Part shown: in pieces, positions 1-12,283 of the stretch | How the letters are laid out: the number at the start of each line of letters is the position of its first letter | How positions within the stretch are numbered: the first letter of the stretch is position 1 | Notes under the pieces: model-generated | Databases searched by the model: none | What the model was told of the DNA's origin: nothing | What the model saw: the letters and a program-made list of their open reading frames with translations, nothing else | Assembly (NCBI RefSeq): GCF_035046485.1 | Contig: NC_085137.1 | Span: 38,422,566-38,486,565, forward strand | Direction: 5' to 3' | DNA length: 64,000 nucleotides | Source: Aedes albopictus | Lineage: Eukaryota; Arthropoda; Insecta; Diptera; Culicidae | Translations under genes and position numbers: made by a program

Positions 1-540
1 ATTGCTCGTAAATTTGAGACGATTGCGGAAACGTAAATCCGACTAAAGAGTGAAGCCAGACGAATCGGATTAGTCATTAATATGTCGAAGACAAAGTACA
101 TGATGGCAAAGGGCTCCAGGGAGGAATCAGCGCGCCCGCTACCCAGAATTTATATCGACGGTGATGAAATCGAGGCGGTTGAAGAATTCGTGTATACTTG
201 GGCTCACTGGTGACTGCCGACAACGACACCAGCAGAGAAATTCAGAGACGCATTGTGGCAGGAAATCGTGCTTACTTTGGACTCCGCAGAACTCTACGAT
301 CGAATAAAGTTCGCCGTAACACGAAGTTAACCATCTACAAAACGCTGATTAGACCGGTCGTCCTCTATGGGCACGAAACATGGACCCTACGTGCAGAGGA
401 CCAACGCGCCCTTGGAGTTTTCGAACGGGAGGTGTTGCGTACCATCTACGGACCCTTGCGGACCCTTCGCAGAGTGCGGAACTGGAGACACACAGCCATG
501 GGCCAAGTAGAATACGGGAAGAGACAGAGACAGGTTTAGA
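1..540 (+). pseudogene. Non-LTR retrotransposon reverse transcriptase, C-terminal fragment
   Basis: Degraded 3' part of a LINE ORF2 (reverse transcriptase thumb and post-RT region). Frame 1 reads a conserved stretch with the motif GLVINMSKTKYM and then a YIDGDEIEAVEEFVY segment. A one-base shift near 194-197 moves it to a second frame that carries LGSLVTADND, then TLIRPVVLYGHETWTL and a FEREVLRTIYG-like end. There is also an in-frame stop at 34-36. These motifs are typical of RTE-like LINEs common in mosquitoes; the clade is my inference. The copy is cut by the window start and its tail beyond about 460 looks scrambled, with a short direct duplication (GGACCCTTGCGGACCCTT). It is not functional. 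The fragment at 19190-19890 carries an upstream part of what may be the same family. Confidence 0.8.
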
Positions 541-1522
541 GGTGTTAGTGCTGAGGAAGTGATTGATGGAGATGTGTTTGAAGTTGTTGCAATCATCGCC
601 CAAAACCGGTGCTCTGCTGAACACACGCTCGGAGCTGGAGTAATTTACTTTGTATTCAACAAGGTATCAAGGTATGATAGGGTACGGCCACAACTGAAGA
701 GCAATCATATTTTTTGGGTTTTTGGTGCACCGTTATATTTTCCCCATCCGGATAATCCATACCCCACCGGAAGCCACACATTTGCGCCTTCGAACATCTT
801 CAATTGAATAATTTTTCAAAAGGAAGGAAACCCGCGGCCGGGCTGCTGCATACCTCCGCGGCCTATCACGCCTATCTGTAGAGGAGGTAAACACGCGAGC
901 GCTGATTGAAGCATAAGTGCTTCGGCGGCGAAACCGCGCTTCAACAGAGTTCCCATTTGCATGCATGCCCGGGCTCGCTCGTTTGGTGCAGATAATAACG
1001 AGGAAAACGCTTATACACACATAGGTAAGCATCATCGCGCGCAAACGATCAGTCGAGGAAAAAAAAAATCACGAACATGCGATGGAAAGCAAAATTTGAA
1101 ACTGCTACCTATCTACGGCGCTACATGCCTAGTTCCTACACAAAAAAAAAAAAAAAAAAACATTACCGCTCATACCTACATGTTGGATGTAGATATAGGT
1201 ATGTAGGTAGCAACAGCAGCAGCAGCACATTATCATAATTCGTTCGTGAAACGTGATACACACCGACCGCACTCACCCGGTCGGTACGCTGTTCGATAAT
1301 GAGTAAAACAACACCAGCCGGAATGGAGATATTTTCGGAACGTGAGACTATGAAAAGTTGAGGCGAAAGTGATTCTGTCGTCGCCGAAAAAAAAACGTGT
1401 TTACGACGAATTTCTCGATTAAAAATGTATGGATTAATAAACAATTACTGAGGCACAAATCGTATTTATTTCTACAGCACAATCCGAGTGTTATCGGTAA
1501 ATTTTCTCGTCAAAGCACACAC
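541..1522. other. No gene seen; low-repeat sequence with A-run and CAG run
   Basis: No coding region or RNA gene that I can support. It holds a run of 19 A near 1142-1160 and a short (CAG)n stretch near 1209-1226. Small open frames here lack recognisable motifs. Confidence 0.6.
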
Positions 1523-1621
1523 CCTTCGATAGCTCAGTTGGTAGAGCGGTGGACTGTAGTTGATACCTTTCAAGGTCGAATAGTAATCCATAGGTCGCTG
1601 GTTCAAATCCGGCTCGAAGGA
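1523..1621 (+). tRNA. tRNA-Tyr (GTA) with a 26-nt intron
   Basis: Decodes UAY codons. Acceptor stem CCTTCGA (1523-1529) pairs with TCGAAGG (1614-1620), discriminator A at 1621. The D arm, anticodon stem GTGGA/TCCAT, and T arm GCTGG-TTCAAAT-CCGGC are all present. The anticodon GTA lies in the loop CTGTAG-A. An intron of 26 nt (1560-1585) sits at the canonical place, one base 3' of the anticodon, as in eukaryotic tRNA-Tyr genes. A T8 run follows a few bases downstream (from about 1627), a good pol III terminator. The same gene, with an intron differing at two positions, is present on the minus strand at 20610-20708. Confidence 0.95.
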
Positions 1622-2661
1622 GTTTCATTTTTTTTAGTTAGTTGGCTGCGTTCTCTAATACATGCATTCTAACCTTGATGTCGGTCGAAAAATGCCATCC
1701 TGCATGAGCTGTCACACAGTTCCTTTAGATTTTATACTCTAAAATACATACACGGATCTGTGAGCTCGTTCCATGTTTCTTCTTTTAATGTATGTATATT
1801 TACTCAACAAACATTGAATGGTTTTTCCTTAACGTGTCGATCTATTTTATTTCAAACTAAATAAGAATAAGAGTTCTGATTCAACTAGAAGTTGCATATC
1901 ACTTACCGAAGCGAATTCAGGCCATGTAACCTTTTGCCTTCCTGCCTGGCAACAAAACTCGTCCATATTGCACATATTGCCGTCTTATTGAGCGAAATAT
2001 TAAACGGTTCAAATGCTTCCCATCATCGATGCCTACTTATGAGAAAATAAGTATCATCATCGGTACCAAGTTAATCGGTGAAATTATGTGCATTCAAAAT
2101 TGAAAATTTCGCCAACTCCAAATTGAGCATGACTTGAACAATGGAAGTGCAACTAGAGGAAAGCGCAAGTACTTCCATGGAAGACTAGTACCTACCACTT
2201 CTTGGGAATTTCGATCCAAAATCGTGCCCACTATCACCAACCATCGCATCGGCAGCACACAATAGACAGAAATCGAAAGGGGGTGGCGCCCCCGAAAAAC
2301 CCAGAAGTAGCACAACCTAGGAAGCCTAGTCACTAATTCGTAGATACGTACGCAGCATAAATTTAGATTAAACTCTCGCCGCGCGCGAAACAATGGACTG
2401 GAGCTAACGAACCGCGCGCATCGAGTCTAACCAATTAGCTGGTCTGTCTTGGGAAATGCAATAAAGTATGAAGAGTTATACGTCGGTACGTGTGTACCAC
2501 TACTGGAATCACCCGGTGGTGCTGTCTCAGTCAATCATATTCCACGTCGTCGTCGTCGATGTCGAGAAGGGGTCTTATCAGATCCCATCCCAATCCATCA
2601 TCGTACGTAGTGTGGTTATGAGAAAATCATCATCATCAGTGTATGATGTATCAAAATACCT
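1622..2661. other. No gene seen
   Basis: Mostly unique-looking sequence. Short open frames without recognisable domains. I see no RNA gene or element in it beyond the pol III terminator of the preceding tRNA. Confidence 0.5.
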
Positions 2662-2820
2662 TAGGGGGGCAACCATTTAGTACGTCACGCAAAATTTGGG
2701 AATTTTAGACCCCCCCCTCCCCCCTTCATACGGGTTTTCGTATGCCTAATGCATTACTTGTCACACTTTCTTGAACCCCCCTCCCCCTATGAGCGTGACG
2801 CACTTAATGGATGCCCCCTT
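2662..2820. mobile_element. Small TIR element (MITE), G/C-run family, copy 1
   Basis: About 160 bp with imperfect terminal inverted repeats around CATCCATTAAGTGCGTCACG (right end, inverted) and CAACCATTTAGTACGTCACG (left end). Next to the termini are long C runs. No coding capacity. The same family occurs at 51974-52131, and a related fragment at 46111-46205. Confidence 0.75.
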
Positions 2821-2849
2821 ATTCCGATGTTAACCTTTGTTAACCGATG

Positions 2850-3092
2850 TTAATCTTTGAAAAAATCTGCCACGGATTTCTTAGCAGATTTCTTTGAGAA
2901 TTCCTTCAAGAATTATTCCAGAGATTTCTTCATTAAATCCATAGAATTATTCACGAATTTCACTGCAATTCCGTTAACAATCATCAAGAAACTAAGAACT
3001 CTTTTACAAGTCCTTCCATTTGTTACGTTTATAAATTTTTGTGGATCGAAATTTATCGATAGATTTCTTAAAAAAGTTCTTAAAACAATTCA
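2850..3092. repeat. Degenerate GGAATTC-type repeat flanking the heptamer array
   Basis: T-rich stretch with repeated GATTTCTT/AATTCCTTC words, continuous in style with the block after the array. Near its end it contains TTCTTAA-like words (around 3066-3096) that could have seeded the array; that is inference. Confidence 0.5.
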
Positions 3093-5554
3093 TCTTAATT
3101 CTTAATTCTTAATTCTTAATTCTTAATTCTTAATTCTTAATTCTTAATTCTTAATTCTTAATTCTTAATTCTTAATTCTTAATTCTTAATTCTTAATTCT
3201 TAATTCTTAATTCTTAATTCTTAATTCTTAATTCTTAATTCTTAATTCTTAATTCTTAATTCTTAATTCTTAATTCTTAATTCTTAATTCTTAATTCTTA
3301 ATTCTTAATTCTTAATTCTTAATTCTTAATTCTTAATTCTTAATTCTTAATTCTTAATTCTTAATTCTTAATTCTTAATTCTTAATTCTTAATTCTTAAT
3401 TCTTAATTCTTAATTCTTAATTCTTAATTCTTAATTCTTAATTCTTAATTCTTAATTCTTAATTCTTAATTCTTAATTCTTAATTCTTAATTCTTAATTC
3501 TTAATTCTTAATTCTTAATTCTTAATTCTTAATTCTTAATTCTTAATTCTTAATTCTTAATTCTTAATTCTTAATTCTTAATTCTTAATTCTTAATTCTT
3601 AATTCTTAATTCTTAATTCTTAATTCTTAATTCTTAATTCTTAATTCTTAATTCTTAATTCTTAATTCTTAATTCTTAATTCTTAATTCTTAATTCTTAA
3701 TTCTTAATTCTTAATTCTTAATTCTTAATTCTTAATTCTTAATTCTTAATTCTTAATTCTTAATTCTTAATTCTTAATTCTTAATTCTTAATTCTTAATT
3801 CTTAATTCTTAATTCTTAATTCTTAATTCTTAATTCTTAATTCTTAATTCTTAATTCTTAATTCTTAATTCTTAATTCTTAATTCTTAATTCTTAATTCT
3901 TAATTCTTAATTCTTAATTCTTAATTCTTAATTCTTAATTCTTAATTCTTAATTCTTAATTCTTAATTCTTAATTCTTAATTCTTAATTCTTAATTCTTA
4001 ATTCTTAATTCTTAATTCTTAATTCTTAATTCTTAATTCTTAATTCTTAATTCTTAATTCTTAATTCTTAATTCTTAATTCTTAATTCTTAATTCTTAAT
4101 TCTTAATTCTTAATTCTTAATTCTTAATTCTTAATTCTTAATTCTTAATTCTTAATTCTTAATTCTTAATTCTTAATTCTTAATTCTTAATTCTTAATTC
4201 TTAATTCTTAATTCTTAATTCTTAATTCTTAATTCTTAATTCTTAATTCTTAATTCTTAATTCTTAATTCTTAATTCTTAATTCTTAATTCTTAATTCTT
4301 AATTCTTAATTCTTAATTCTTAATTCTTAATTCTTAATTCTTAATTCTTAATTCTTAATTCTTAATTCTTAATTCTTAATTCTTAATTCTTAATTCTTAA
4401 TTCTTAATTCTTAATTCTTAATTCTTAATTCTTAATTCTTAATTCTTAATTCTTAATTCTTAATTCTTAATTCTTAATTCTTAATTCTTAATTCTTAATT
4501 CTTAATTCTTAATTCTTAATTCTTAATTCTTAATTCTTAATTCTTAATTCTTAATTCTTAATTCTTAATTCTTAATTCTTAATTCTTAATTCTTAATTCT
4601 TAATTCTTAATTCTTAATTCTTAATTCTTAATTCTTAATTCTTAATTCTTAATTCTTAATTCTTAATTCTTAATTCTTAATTCTTAATTCTTAATTCTTA
4701 ATTCTTAATTCTTAATTCTTAATTCTTAATTCTTAATTCTTAATTCTTAATTCTTAATTCTTAATTCTTAATTCTTAATTCTTAATTCTTAATTCTTAAT
4801 TCTTAATTCTTAATTCTTAATTCTTAATTCTTAATTCTTAATTCTTAATTCTTAATTCTTAATTCTTAATTCTTAATTCTTAATTCTTAATTCTTAATTC
4901 TTAATTCTTAATTCTTAATTCTTAATTCTTAATTCTTAATTCTTAATTCTTAATTCTTAATTCTTAATTCTTAATTCTTAATTCTTAATTCTTAATTCTT
5001 AATTCTTAATTCTTAATTCTTAATTCTTAATTCTTAATTCTTAATTCTTAATTCTTAATTCTTAATTCTTAATTCTTAATTCTTAATTCTTAATTCTTAA
5101 TTCTTAATTCTTAATTCTTAATTCTTAATTCTTAATTCTTAATTCTTAATTCTTAATTCTTAATTCTTAATTCTTAATTCTTAATTCTTAATTCTTAATT
5201 CTTAATTCTTAATTCTTAATTCTTAATTCTTAATTCTTAATTCTTAATTCTTAATTCTTAATTCTTAATTCTTAATTCTTAATTCTTAATTCTTAATTCT
5301 TAATTCTTAATTCTTAATTCTTAATTCTTAATTCTTAATTCTTAATTCTTAATTCTTAATTCTTAATTCTTAATTCTTAATTCTTAATTCTTAATTCTTA
5401 ATTCTTAATTCTTAATTCTTAATTCTTAATTCTTAATTCTTAATTCTTAATTCTTAATTCTTAATTCTTAATTCTTAATTCTTAATTCTTAATTCTTAAT
5501 TCTTAATTCTTAATTCTTAATTCTTAATTCTTAATTCTTAATTCTTAATTCTTA
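3093..5554. repeat. Pure heptanucleotide satellite (TTCTTAA)n
   Basis: About 2,462 bp, roughly 350 head-to-tail copies of the 7-mer TTCTTAA. I see no interruption over its whole length. It ends in a T run at 5555. No reading frame through it has biological meaning. The uniformity suggests recent expansion, or an assembly constructed through a repeat, so the true length may differ. Confidence 0.97.
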
Positions 5555-7440
5555 TTTTTTTAATAGAACACATGAATTCTATTCTTATGAACTTACCCAA
5601 TACAGAAACCAAGAACTGAAAAACTCTTTTATATCTTTCCATGGATTTCGTCAGAAAATGTTCTATAGATTACACAATTCTCCAAGGGTTTTTTTCAGAA
5701 CATCATCGACAGATTCCTTAACAAAGTTCCCCAGGAATTCTTTTATTAATTTATCTATGCATTACTACAGAAATTCCTATAAAAACATAATTTGCACTAT
5801 GGACCTTTAAGAAATTTCTCCTGAGGTCTTTACTGAAAATTCTTCCAGCGATTTCTGAATGGAAAATCAAAAGTTATGATTTTCTTCGGAAATTCTGCAA
5901 AGGTTTTCAGAAGAACATCTTCCAATGGTTCATGTCAGGAGTTCTTCAAGATAATCTATCAGAGATCCATAAAAAAAAATTGCCATAGTTTCCTTTAGAA
6001 ATTATACCAGGGATTCCTGCAAAAATTACTTCAAAGAATTATTTAGAAAATTTTCATTGGATACCTTTAAAAATTGCACTATGGATATTTTCGAAAATTA
6101 CCCCAGGAATTAATTCGTTTTTTTCTTGCCTTCTTGTCTAAAATCTTTTAGAAAATTCTTCAGAGAGCGTTAGCGTAGTTACGGTATATTATGTGAATTG
6201 AATAAATACTTACAGCATTCGTGTACCTTTCGATTTTTTGGACCAAGTTTGGGGAATTAACCTTGCACCAATCTTAAGCTAGGATACGAAAAGCATGAAT
6301 GTCATTAAGCCCATCTTTATCGTTATCTCAGATAACTTATCTGGGATATGAGAATGAAGTGTTGATGTAGCTCCTACTTAAGAAAGGCCTTCGACTCATC
6401 TACACCCTCATAAGCACTACGTAGTGGGAGATTGGGAGATGGATTAGGTCAAGGATTCACTTGAAATCTCCAGGGCAAAAACATTAATGTCTATTCTGAA
6501 ACAAAAAAAAAACGCTGGTCGAAAGAATTTCTGAAACAATCCTTGAAACAACTTCTGAATTCAGAGATTAACCATCCCAGGGTTGAAAATCTAAATAGTT
6601 AAGAAATATAAAATATCTGGATCCCTGGAGTTTTTTTTTTTTCATTTCTTTATTTTTATTTCTGAATTTAAAATAATGCTAATTCTTCACAAGCAGAAAT
6701 TCATACAGAAGGGTTTTTTTTTTTCAGTAGTTCTAGTAGTAATGCTTTGTACATTTCCCCAGAAATCTCGCCATCGTTTCCTCTAAGCATACCTCTGGGA
6801 TTTTTCCACGGATCCGGACATTCCTACAGAAATATTTCCTAGGAATTTCTTCACAATATCCATTGGAAATTTCTCAAGATTTGTTTTGGATTCCTCCAGG
6901 GTTTTTTTAAAGAAAATTCTTCACATACCTACACAACATTCTTTTTTTTTTTGTTTTATTTTTTTATTTTTTATTTTACTATAATTTAGTCAGTTTGGAC
7001 CAATTTACATGAAATTTTATACACATGGAGACACAGTTTTAAAACATGTTATTAGTATCAAAATTATTGCAGAAAACCGATCCGTCCAAAAAAAATAATC
7101 GGGTGTAGTCCATTGAAGGATCTCTATTTCCATTTATTCTCAAAGAGCTTTTCTGAAGCTCCACAGAAAATTATCTCGAAGTTCCAAGCGTTTCCAAAAA
7201 GTTCTATCTGGCGTTCCTCCAGGATTTTCTTCAGAAATTCTTCCTGAGATTCCTTCTGGATTGTTCCTCGGATTACTTAAAAAATATCTTCGGGAATTTT
7301 TACAGTAACTAGACTGAAGATTTTTTCAGAAATTTCTTCAGGGATTGTTTTAGTAATCCCTCCATGGATTGACTCTGGGATTCCATCAGAAAAACCACCT
7401 GAGATTTCTTCAAAGATTCCCCATAGATTTTCAGCAGTTT
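5555..7440. repeat. Degenerate GGAATTC-type repeat, pyrimidine-rich orientation
   Basis: Loose tandem repetition of words such as GAAATTCYTYCAGGG at roughly 15-bp spacing, with AT-rich gaps (about 6160-6700 and 6950-7130). No credible gene. Open frames here only reflect the repeat. Near 7440 the orientation flips (next entry). Confidence 0.65.
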
Positions 7441-7888
7441 TTCCAGAAATTTCACTTAAAATTACTGAAGGAATTTTGAGAATTGCTGAAGGAATTCCCA
7501 AAGAGGAAATCCCTGAAAGAACTCCAGAACATACCTGTGGAGATCCCTAAAGAAAATTCTTAAAAGATTTCTGGAAAGATTTCTGGAATAAACCCCCAGA
7601 TATCTCAGAAATAAATCCTAGAAGAAGTTCTTCCGAAACTTCTGGACGAATTCTGGAAATAATTTCAAGAAAAATATCCTGGAGGAATTGTTGGAAAAAT
7701 GTGTGAAGGAATGTGTCAAGGAATTTACGAAGAAGTTTCCGATGTAACTCCTGAAGAGAATTCTAACGGACGCCCTCGGGGAGTTTCTGAAGGAATCCGA
7801 GGCGAAATTACATAAGCAATCCTTGAAAGAACTTCTGGAGATATTGCGCATTTCCCACCCCACTGGAACCCTTTCGCAGTTAGTATAT

Positions 7889-7975
7889 GTGCGGGATTAT
7901 GAATAAAACTGCGATTTTGCAATCGTGTCGGTGTCTTCTGCGCACTTATTCATTCTAAGATGATGAATGCGCAAT
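7889..7975. mobile_element. Half copy of a palindromic MITE
   Basis: Contains GCGATTTTGCAATCGTG, then GGTGTCTTCTGCGCACTTAT. It aligns by eye with the left half and loop of the complete palindromic element at 24334-24505. It is an old or deleted copy. Confidence 0.65.
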
Positions 7976-8840
7976 ACCTCAGGAGAAATGCTTCTTGGGC
8001 AATTTCTGAAGATACGAAATGAAATCCTACTGAAAATTAAAGTCCTGGATGAAATCTTCAAGGAATCACAAAGGACACTTCTGGAGAAAGACATATTTTG
8101 AAGGAAGTGCCAATGAATAAAGCCTTGGTAAAACTCTTGAATCACTAGTAACATGTCGGAAAAAAATCCTGAAGAAAGATCTGAATAAATCCTCGAATGA
8201 ATTTATGAAGCAGGTATTACTCCAAGGACCTTTAGGAGCTTCTGAAGAAATCCCTGAAGGAAATTTCATAATAATCTTTTGAGAATTTTCTTTAGCAGCA
8301 ATGCCTGAGAAAATCTCTGGAGTAATTTTTGATGGTATCCCAGGACAATAAATGGAGGAATACCTAAAACAACTTGCGTAGGAATTCTGGCAGGAATTTC
8401 TGAAAGAATTCCTGACAAAAAAAAAATCTGAAGGAATCTGCAAAAGAACTCCTGCAGAAATCTCTGGAGGAATTCTTGTCTAGAATTTCTAGATGTAATC
8501 TAGCAAGAAACTGTTAGGAAACTTCTGCCGGAACGACATTTTAAAAGGAATCTCTGGAGGAACATCTGGGATACAAGGAATTCCTAGAGGATTGCTAACA
8601 ATTTATTCATAATTATTATTATTTCTTTATTATAGAGATTTTCAGCCCTAGGCTGGTTCATCTCTTTATAATTCATAAGAAATTTTTATAGACGAATTCC
8701 TGAAGAAAACCTCAAGAAAAATTACTGGAGGAAATTTCAATAGAATTCCTGAAAGAATTTCTTCAGAAATTTGTAAAGGAATAAATTCTTCCAAAAATTT
8801 TTCAGCCGCTCTTACTGAAATTGCACAAAAAAAACAATTG

Positions 8841-8990
8841 TACCGACTTTTCGAACCCTCTAAGCAGAATACCCTCTTCAAATGAGCGTAATCAGTTTCG
8901 TACCTTTTAATTCCGCCCTATGTTGCTTATCCTTTGACAGATACGCGTATTTCGACTACTACTTGTAATCTTCCTCAGTGTCAGTGTCAG
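8841..8990. repeat. Dispersed repeat shared with 52838-52966
   Basis: The segment from CGACTTTTCGAACCCTC through CAGATACGCGTATTTCGAC is repeated with moderate divergence at 52838-52966 in the same orientation. In both places it sits at the edge of a GGAATTC-type block. It could be the 3' end of a SINE or MITE; I cannot tell which. Confidence 0.65.
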
Positions 8991-9720
8991 TTATTAAAAG
9001 ATTACACTCATTCGCTGAAGGAATTTTTAGAATTTCTAAAGCAATGTATTAAGGAAGAATTGCCTGAAAGAACTCCAGTGCAGATTCATGAAATAATACT
9101 CGAGTGAGTACCTTGAGATATCTCAGAAGGAATTCCTAAAAGAATTTCATGAAAATCCCAGAAGAGATTTCCCAAAGACGCCAGCCAGATTCAGGAGTTC
9201 TAGGTATCAATGGTATCAAGGTATCAATGAATCCTCGAATGAATTCATGAAGCAGTCATTAAAGGAATACCTGGATGATTTTATTGAGAAATCCCTGAAC
9301 ATACTTCTGGAGGAATCACTTGAGAATATTATAGAGGAATTTGTGAAAAACCAATTCATAGAGGAATTTTAGAAGATCTCCGGAATAATTCTTGATAGTA
9401 CCTCTGGAGAATATAAGGTGGAGTACATGAAAGAACTTCTGTAGGAATTGAAAAAAAAAAAACTAAAGAAATTCAGCAGGAATCTGCGAAAAAACTCCTG
9501 CTGAAATGGCTGGAGGAATGCTTGCTAGAACTTCTAGATATAATCATGCAAGGAGCTGTTAGGAAATCTCTGAAGGCATACACGTTCAAATTTCTGTAGC
9601 AAACTTTAAAGGAATTTCTGAAACATCCTTGAGAGAATTCTTGTATGAACAGCTGCAATAGAATCCTGAAAAAAAAACCCGTTGACTAGTTCCAAAAAGA
9701 ATCTTTCGAGAAATTTCTTG

Positions 9721-10712
9721 ATAAATTCCAGATAAAATCCCATGCAAAACTGCTCGAGCAATACTTTGACAAATTTACAAAACAATACTGGGCAGTAGGC
9801 CTGTCCACATTTATAAAAATGCTCTTTGGTTATCAAGTCCACACTCATTTGTGGATCGATATCCTAAAAGAAGCCACAATGTCAAAATGTCGCATTCAAG
9901 AAAAAGTATGAAACGATCTCACAAATTTATTTGGAAACTCCTTCATTACCATATAGGACACTGACACACACAAACGAATACGCATGGTAAAATCTTAGCA
10001 AGTATTTTTCGTAATTCCTGGGAGAAGTATTTACCTGGATTCTGGAGGAGCTCTTCAAATATGTCACCATACAATCCTAACATACTGTAGAACGAAGAGT
10101 TCATAAATGTTTGCGAATAGTCTTGCTCAATTCTGCCGGAAATTCTTGGAAATATTTTGAAAAACTGTTCACGCTCCAGATTTGTAGAAAAATTGCAAGA
10201 ATTTCGGTAGAAGCGGAATTTGGAAGATTTTTTGAAATCAAAGGTTTTGGTTTGGCTTAACATACGTACGGTCTATTCAAATTGAATCCTGGAATTGTTG
10301 AAACGTTTTATAGAGACATTATTGCAAGAATTTCAGGCGCGGAGTTCATGTTTATATATTTTTGATAATTTCGATTCAAATTTCTGGTTGGGTTTTCCAC
10401 AGATAATCTTTCTCAATTTGGGATGTAATTTATGACAGGATTCCTGGAAAAATCCCAAGATTTGTGTAGAATGCAGAAGAAATTTGTGGACAAATACTAA
10501 TACATCTTGAAATATTTTAAAGAGTTTTACAAATAAAAATCTTGTAAATGTCGGACATAAATTCGTCCAGAATTTCTTTCAAAACTATTCAAAAACTTTC
10601 TTAGGAAATTTGGTTAAAAATAAATGCCAGAAAATATTTTCCGTTATAGACTTTTTTACTATTCTCACTAGAAATAGAACTATAGAATTTCCATTCCTTT
10701 ATTAATTTTTGC
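9721..10712. other. No gene seen; AT-rich
   Basis: AT-rich sequence with scattered degenerate GAATTTC words. The minus-strand open frame at 9946-10263 has no recognisable motif and AT-driven composition, so I do not call it. Confidence 0.5.
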
Positions 10713-10739
10713 TTAACCCTCTAATACCCAACCCCGCCT
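10713..10739. mobile_element. piggyBac-like MITE, left end (split by LTR element)
   Basis: TTAA followed by the terminal repeat CCCTCTAATACCCAA. The rest of this element lies beyond the gypsy insertion at 18082-18675 and ends in the inverted terminus followed by TTAA. TTAA target duplications with CCCT-starting termini are the hallmark of piggyBac-group elements. The GCCT at 10736-10739 is also the target duplication of the LTR element. Confidence 0.75.
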
Positions 10740-11947
10740 TGTAACGTTTTCTCCCGGTGGGACCACAGAAACCTCCAGCAAAAATAACGAATGCCCGAAT
10801 TGCAGCAAAATCTCGTTGGAAAAATTCCAGCTTATGCGCCAATCCAAAAGTTGGATTGCCGGAACCTCAATTTAGGTTGCCCGCTAGCTGTCGGCCAGTC
10901 GTAGGTCCGACCACACTTGATTCTATGGAGAAGCTGTTCAAAACACCGTAGCACAAAATAATAAAACAAAATCAATAATCAGAAAAAAAAACTACTATAT
11001 TAATCAAAGTGTTCTCACCCACATTAAACTACTGCGTATATTGGCCAATTTTCAAAGAACTAATTCACATTTAGAGCTTAAAATTCTAGGTGATACTCTA
11101 ACTACGCGCAAACCATATGCCAGAAACTAAAAAAGTTCGTGCACGATTACTGGCTTTTCACTTTTTTTTTCATGCATGCATGCCACTTATCTGGTTTTCC
11201 GCGACGACCTATTCACGCGAGGCAGGAACAGACAGCAACAACGATCTGCACTGGTCCGCCGGTCAGTCGGGTCTTCCAGGATACAATAAAAACCGACTGC
11301 GTTTCAGGGCACTGCACAAAAAGGTCGCAATTACTAAACGGCTTTGGTTCACACACAGGATGACTTACGTCGGTTTGTAGTCACGTGCACAAATCTTCTC
11401 CCTTCACATGCAAAGTAGGTAGCTCAGGAAATCTGCAGCTTGCGGATCAAAATCGATGCAACCAAAAGCACACACGTATCGGTGGACACCGGTGGGATGG
11501 CGACTAGTTGGGAAAAATAACCTGATATAACTCTTCTTCTGGTTTCATGCAATGAAAATTACAATTTGAGAAACCAGGCCCTCAGCGAGTTGAACTCCAC
11601 CTCGGTGCCGCCGGCTTCGTTGGGGTTGCAGGTAGGCTGGTTGCTGCTCGACTGGACTGGGTCCCTCGTCGGCTTCAGCACGGTTGCTGGACACACAACC
11701 ACTGTGCTCCTTTGCAGGTAGGATCTGCTCTGCTAGCTGCTCTGGAGGCTGGACTGTTCTTCGTCACAGGTTTGCACACAATGATCTCGGTTTGCGTTAT
11801 GAGGCCTCTATTTATATCATTTGCGCGGAGGCTTTCCTACCTACTTTGAGACGCAAAAGTTTGTGGTTGGCGGGAACACTTATATTTTAATAACCAATCA
11901 GAGGCAAGCAGATTTTGCGCACAGTGCTTGGAACAATTATCGTTACA
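10740..11947 (-). repeat. 3' LTR of the gypsy element
   Basis: 1,208 bp, TGTAAC...GTTACA, matching the copy at 16870-18077 at every place I compared. Being the 3' LTR it should provide the RNA 3' end. I found no convincing AATAAA on the transcribed strand. Small plus-strand frames inside it are duplicated in both LTRs and are spurious. Confidence 0.95.
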
Positions 11948-11961
11948 CTACCTTCTTTCTC
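11948..11961 (-). other. Polypurine tract of the gypsy element
   Basis: On the transcribed strand the 14 nt directly before the 3' LTR read GAGAAAGAAGGTAG, almost all purine. This is the expected place for the plus-strand primer. The next 320 nt towards pol (11962-12283) are AT-rich and non-coding. Confidence 0.8.
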
Positions 11962-12283
11962 AAAGAAGAAAAAAAAAATATAAATTTTTGAAGTTAATTT
12001 TTACAACGAGAAAATTTATACACATTTTTTTCTAAAATCTAAACGAACCGCAAGATGCTCCCACTAGGAGACTTTTACAATTTGAACAAATGCTCCGGAT
12101 TCTGATTTCGAAGACTTTCAAACAAAAATGCTTCTGTCCTGGCCAGAAGACTTTAATCATTTAGTGTGCTGCTTTATACGTACTTCTTTCTGCAGTAACA
12201 AATCGTATTGATATAATAAACGACTTAATATTAGTTTTGATGCTTCATCTTTCGCGAAGACTTTTAACAAAAAAAAAAACGAG

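Larger units (their letters stand above)
7440..9720. repeat. Degenerate GGAATTC-type repeat, purine-rich (inverted) orientation
   Basis: Same word family as the preceding block but reverse-complemented: GGAATTTCTGAAGGAATTCC-like words dominate. It is interrupted by a half-copy MITE (7889-7975) and a dispersed repeat (8841-8990). Together with 5555-7440 it makes a degenerate head-to-head structure of about 4 kb. Confidence 0.65.

Noticed and set aside
1397..1672. Frames over tRNA-Tyr (also 20478-20753) giving an AQLVERWTVV peptide
   Set aside because: Translation through the tRNA and its intron; spurious.
3093..5554. CRISPR array or telomere
   Set aside because: No spacers and no telomeric motif; a plain 7-bp tandem repeat in an animal genome.
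10757..11890. Several 64-87-codon frames repeated exactly at 16887-18020
   Set aside because: They lie within the two LTRs on the strand opposite to transcription and have no domain.
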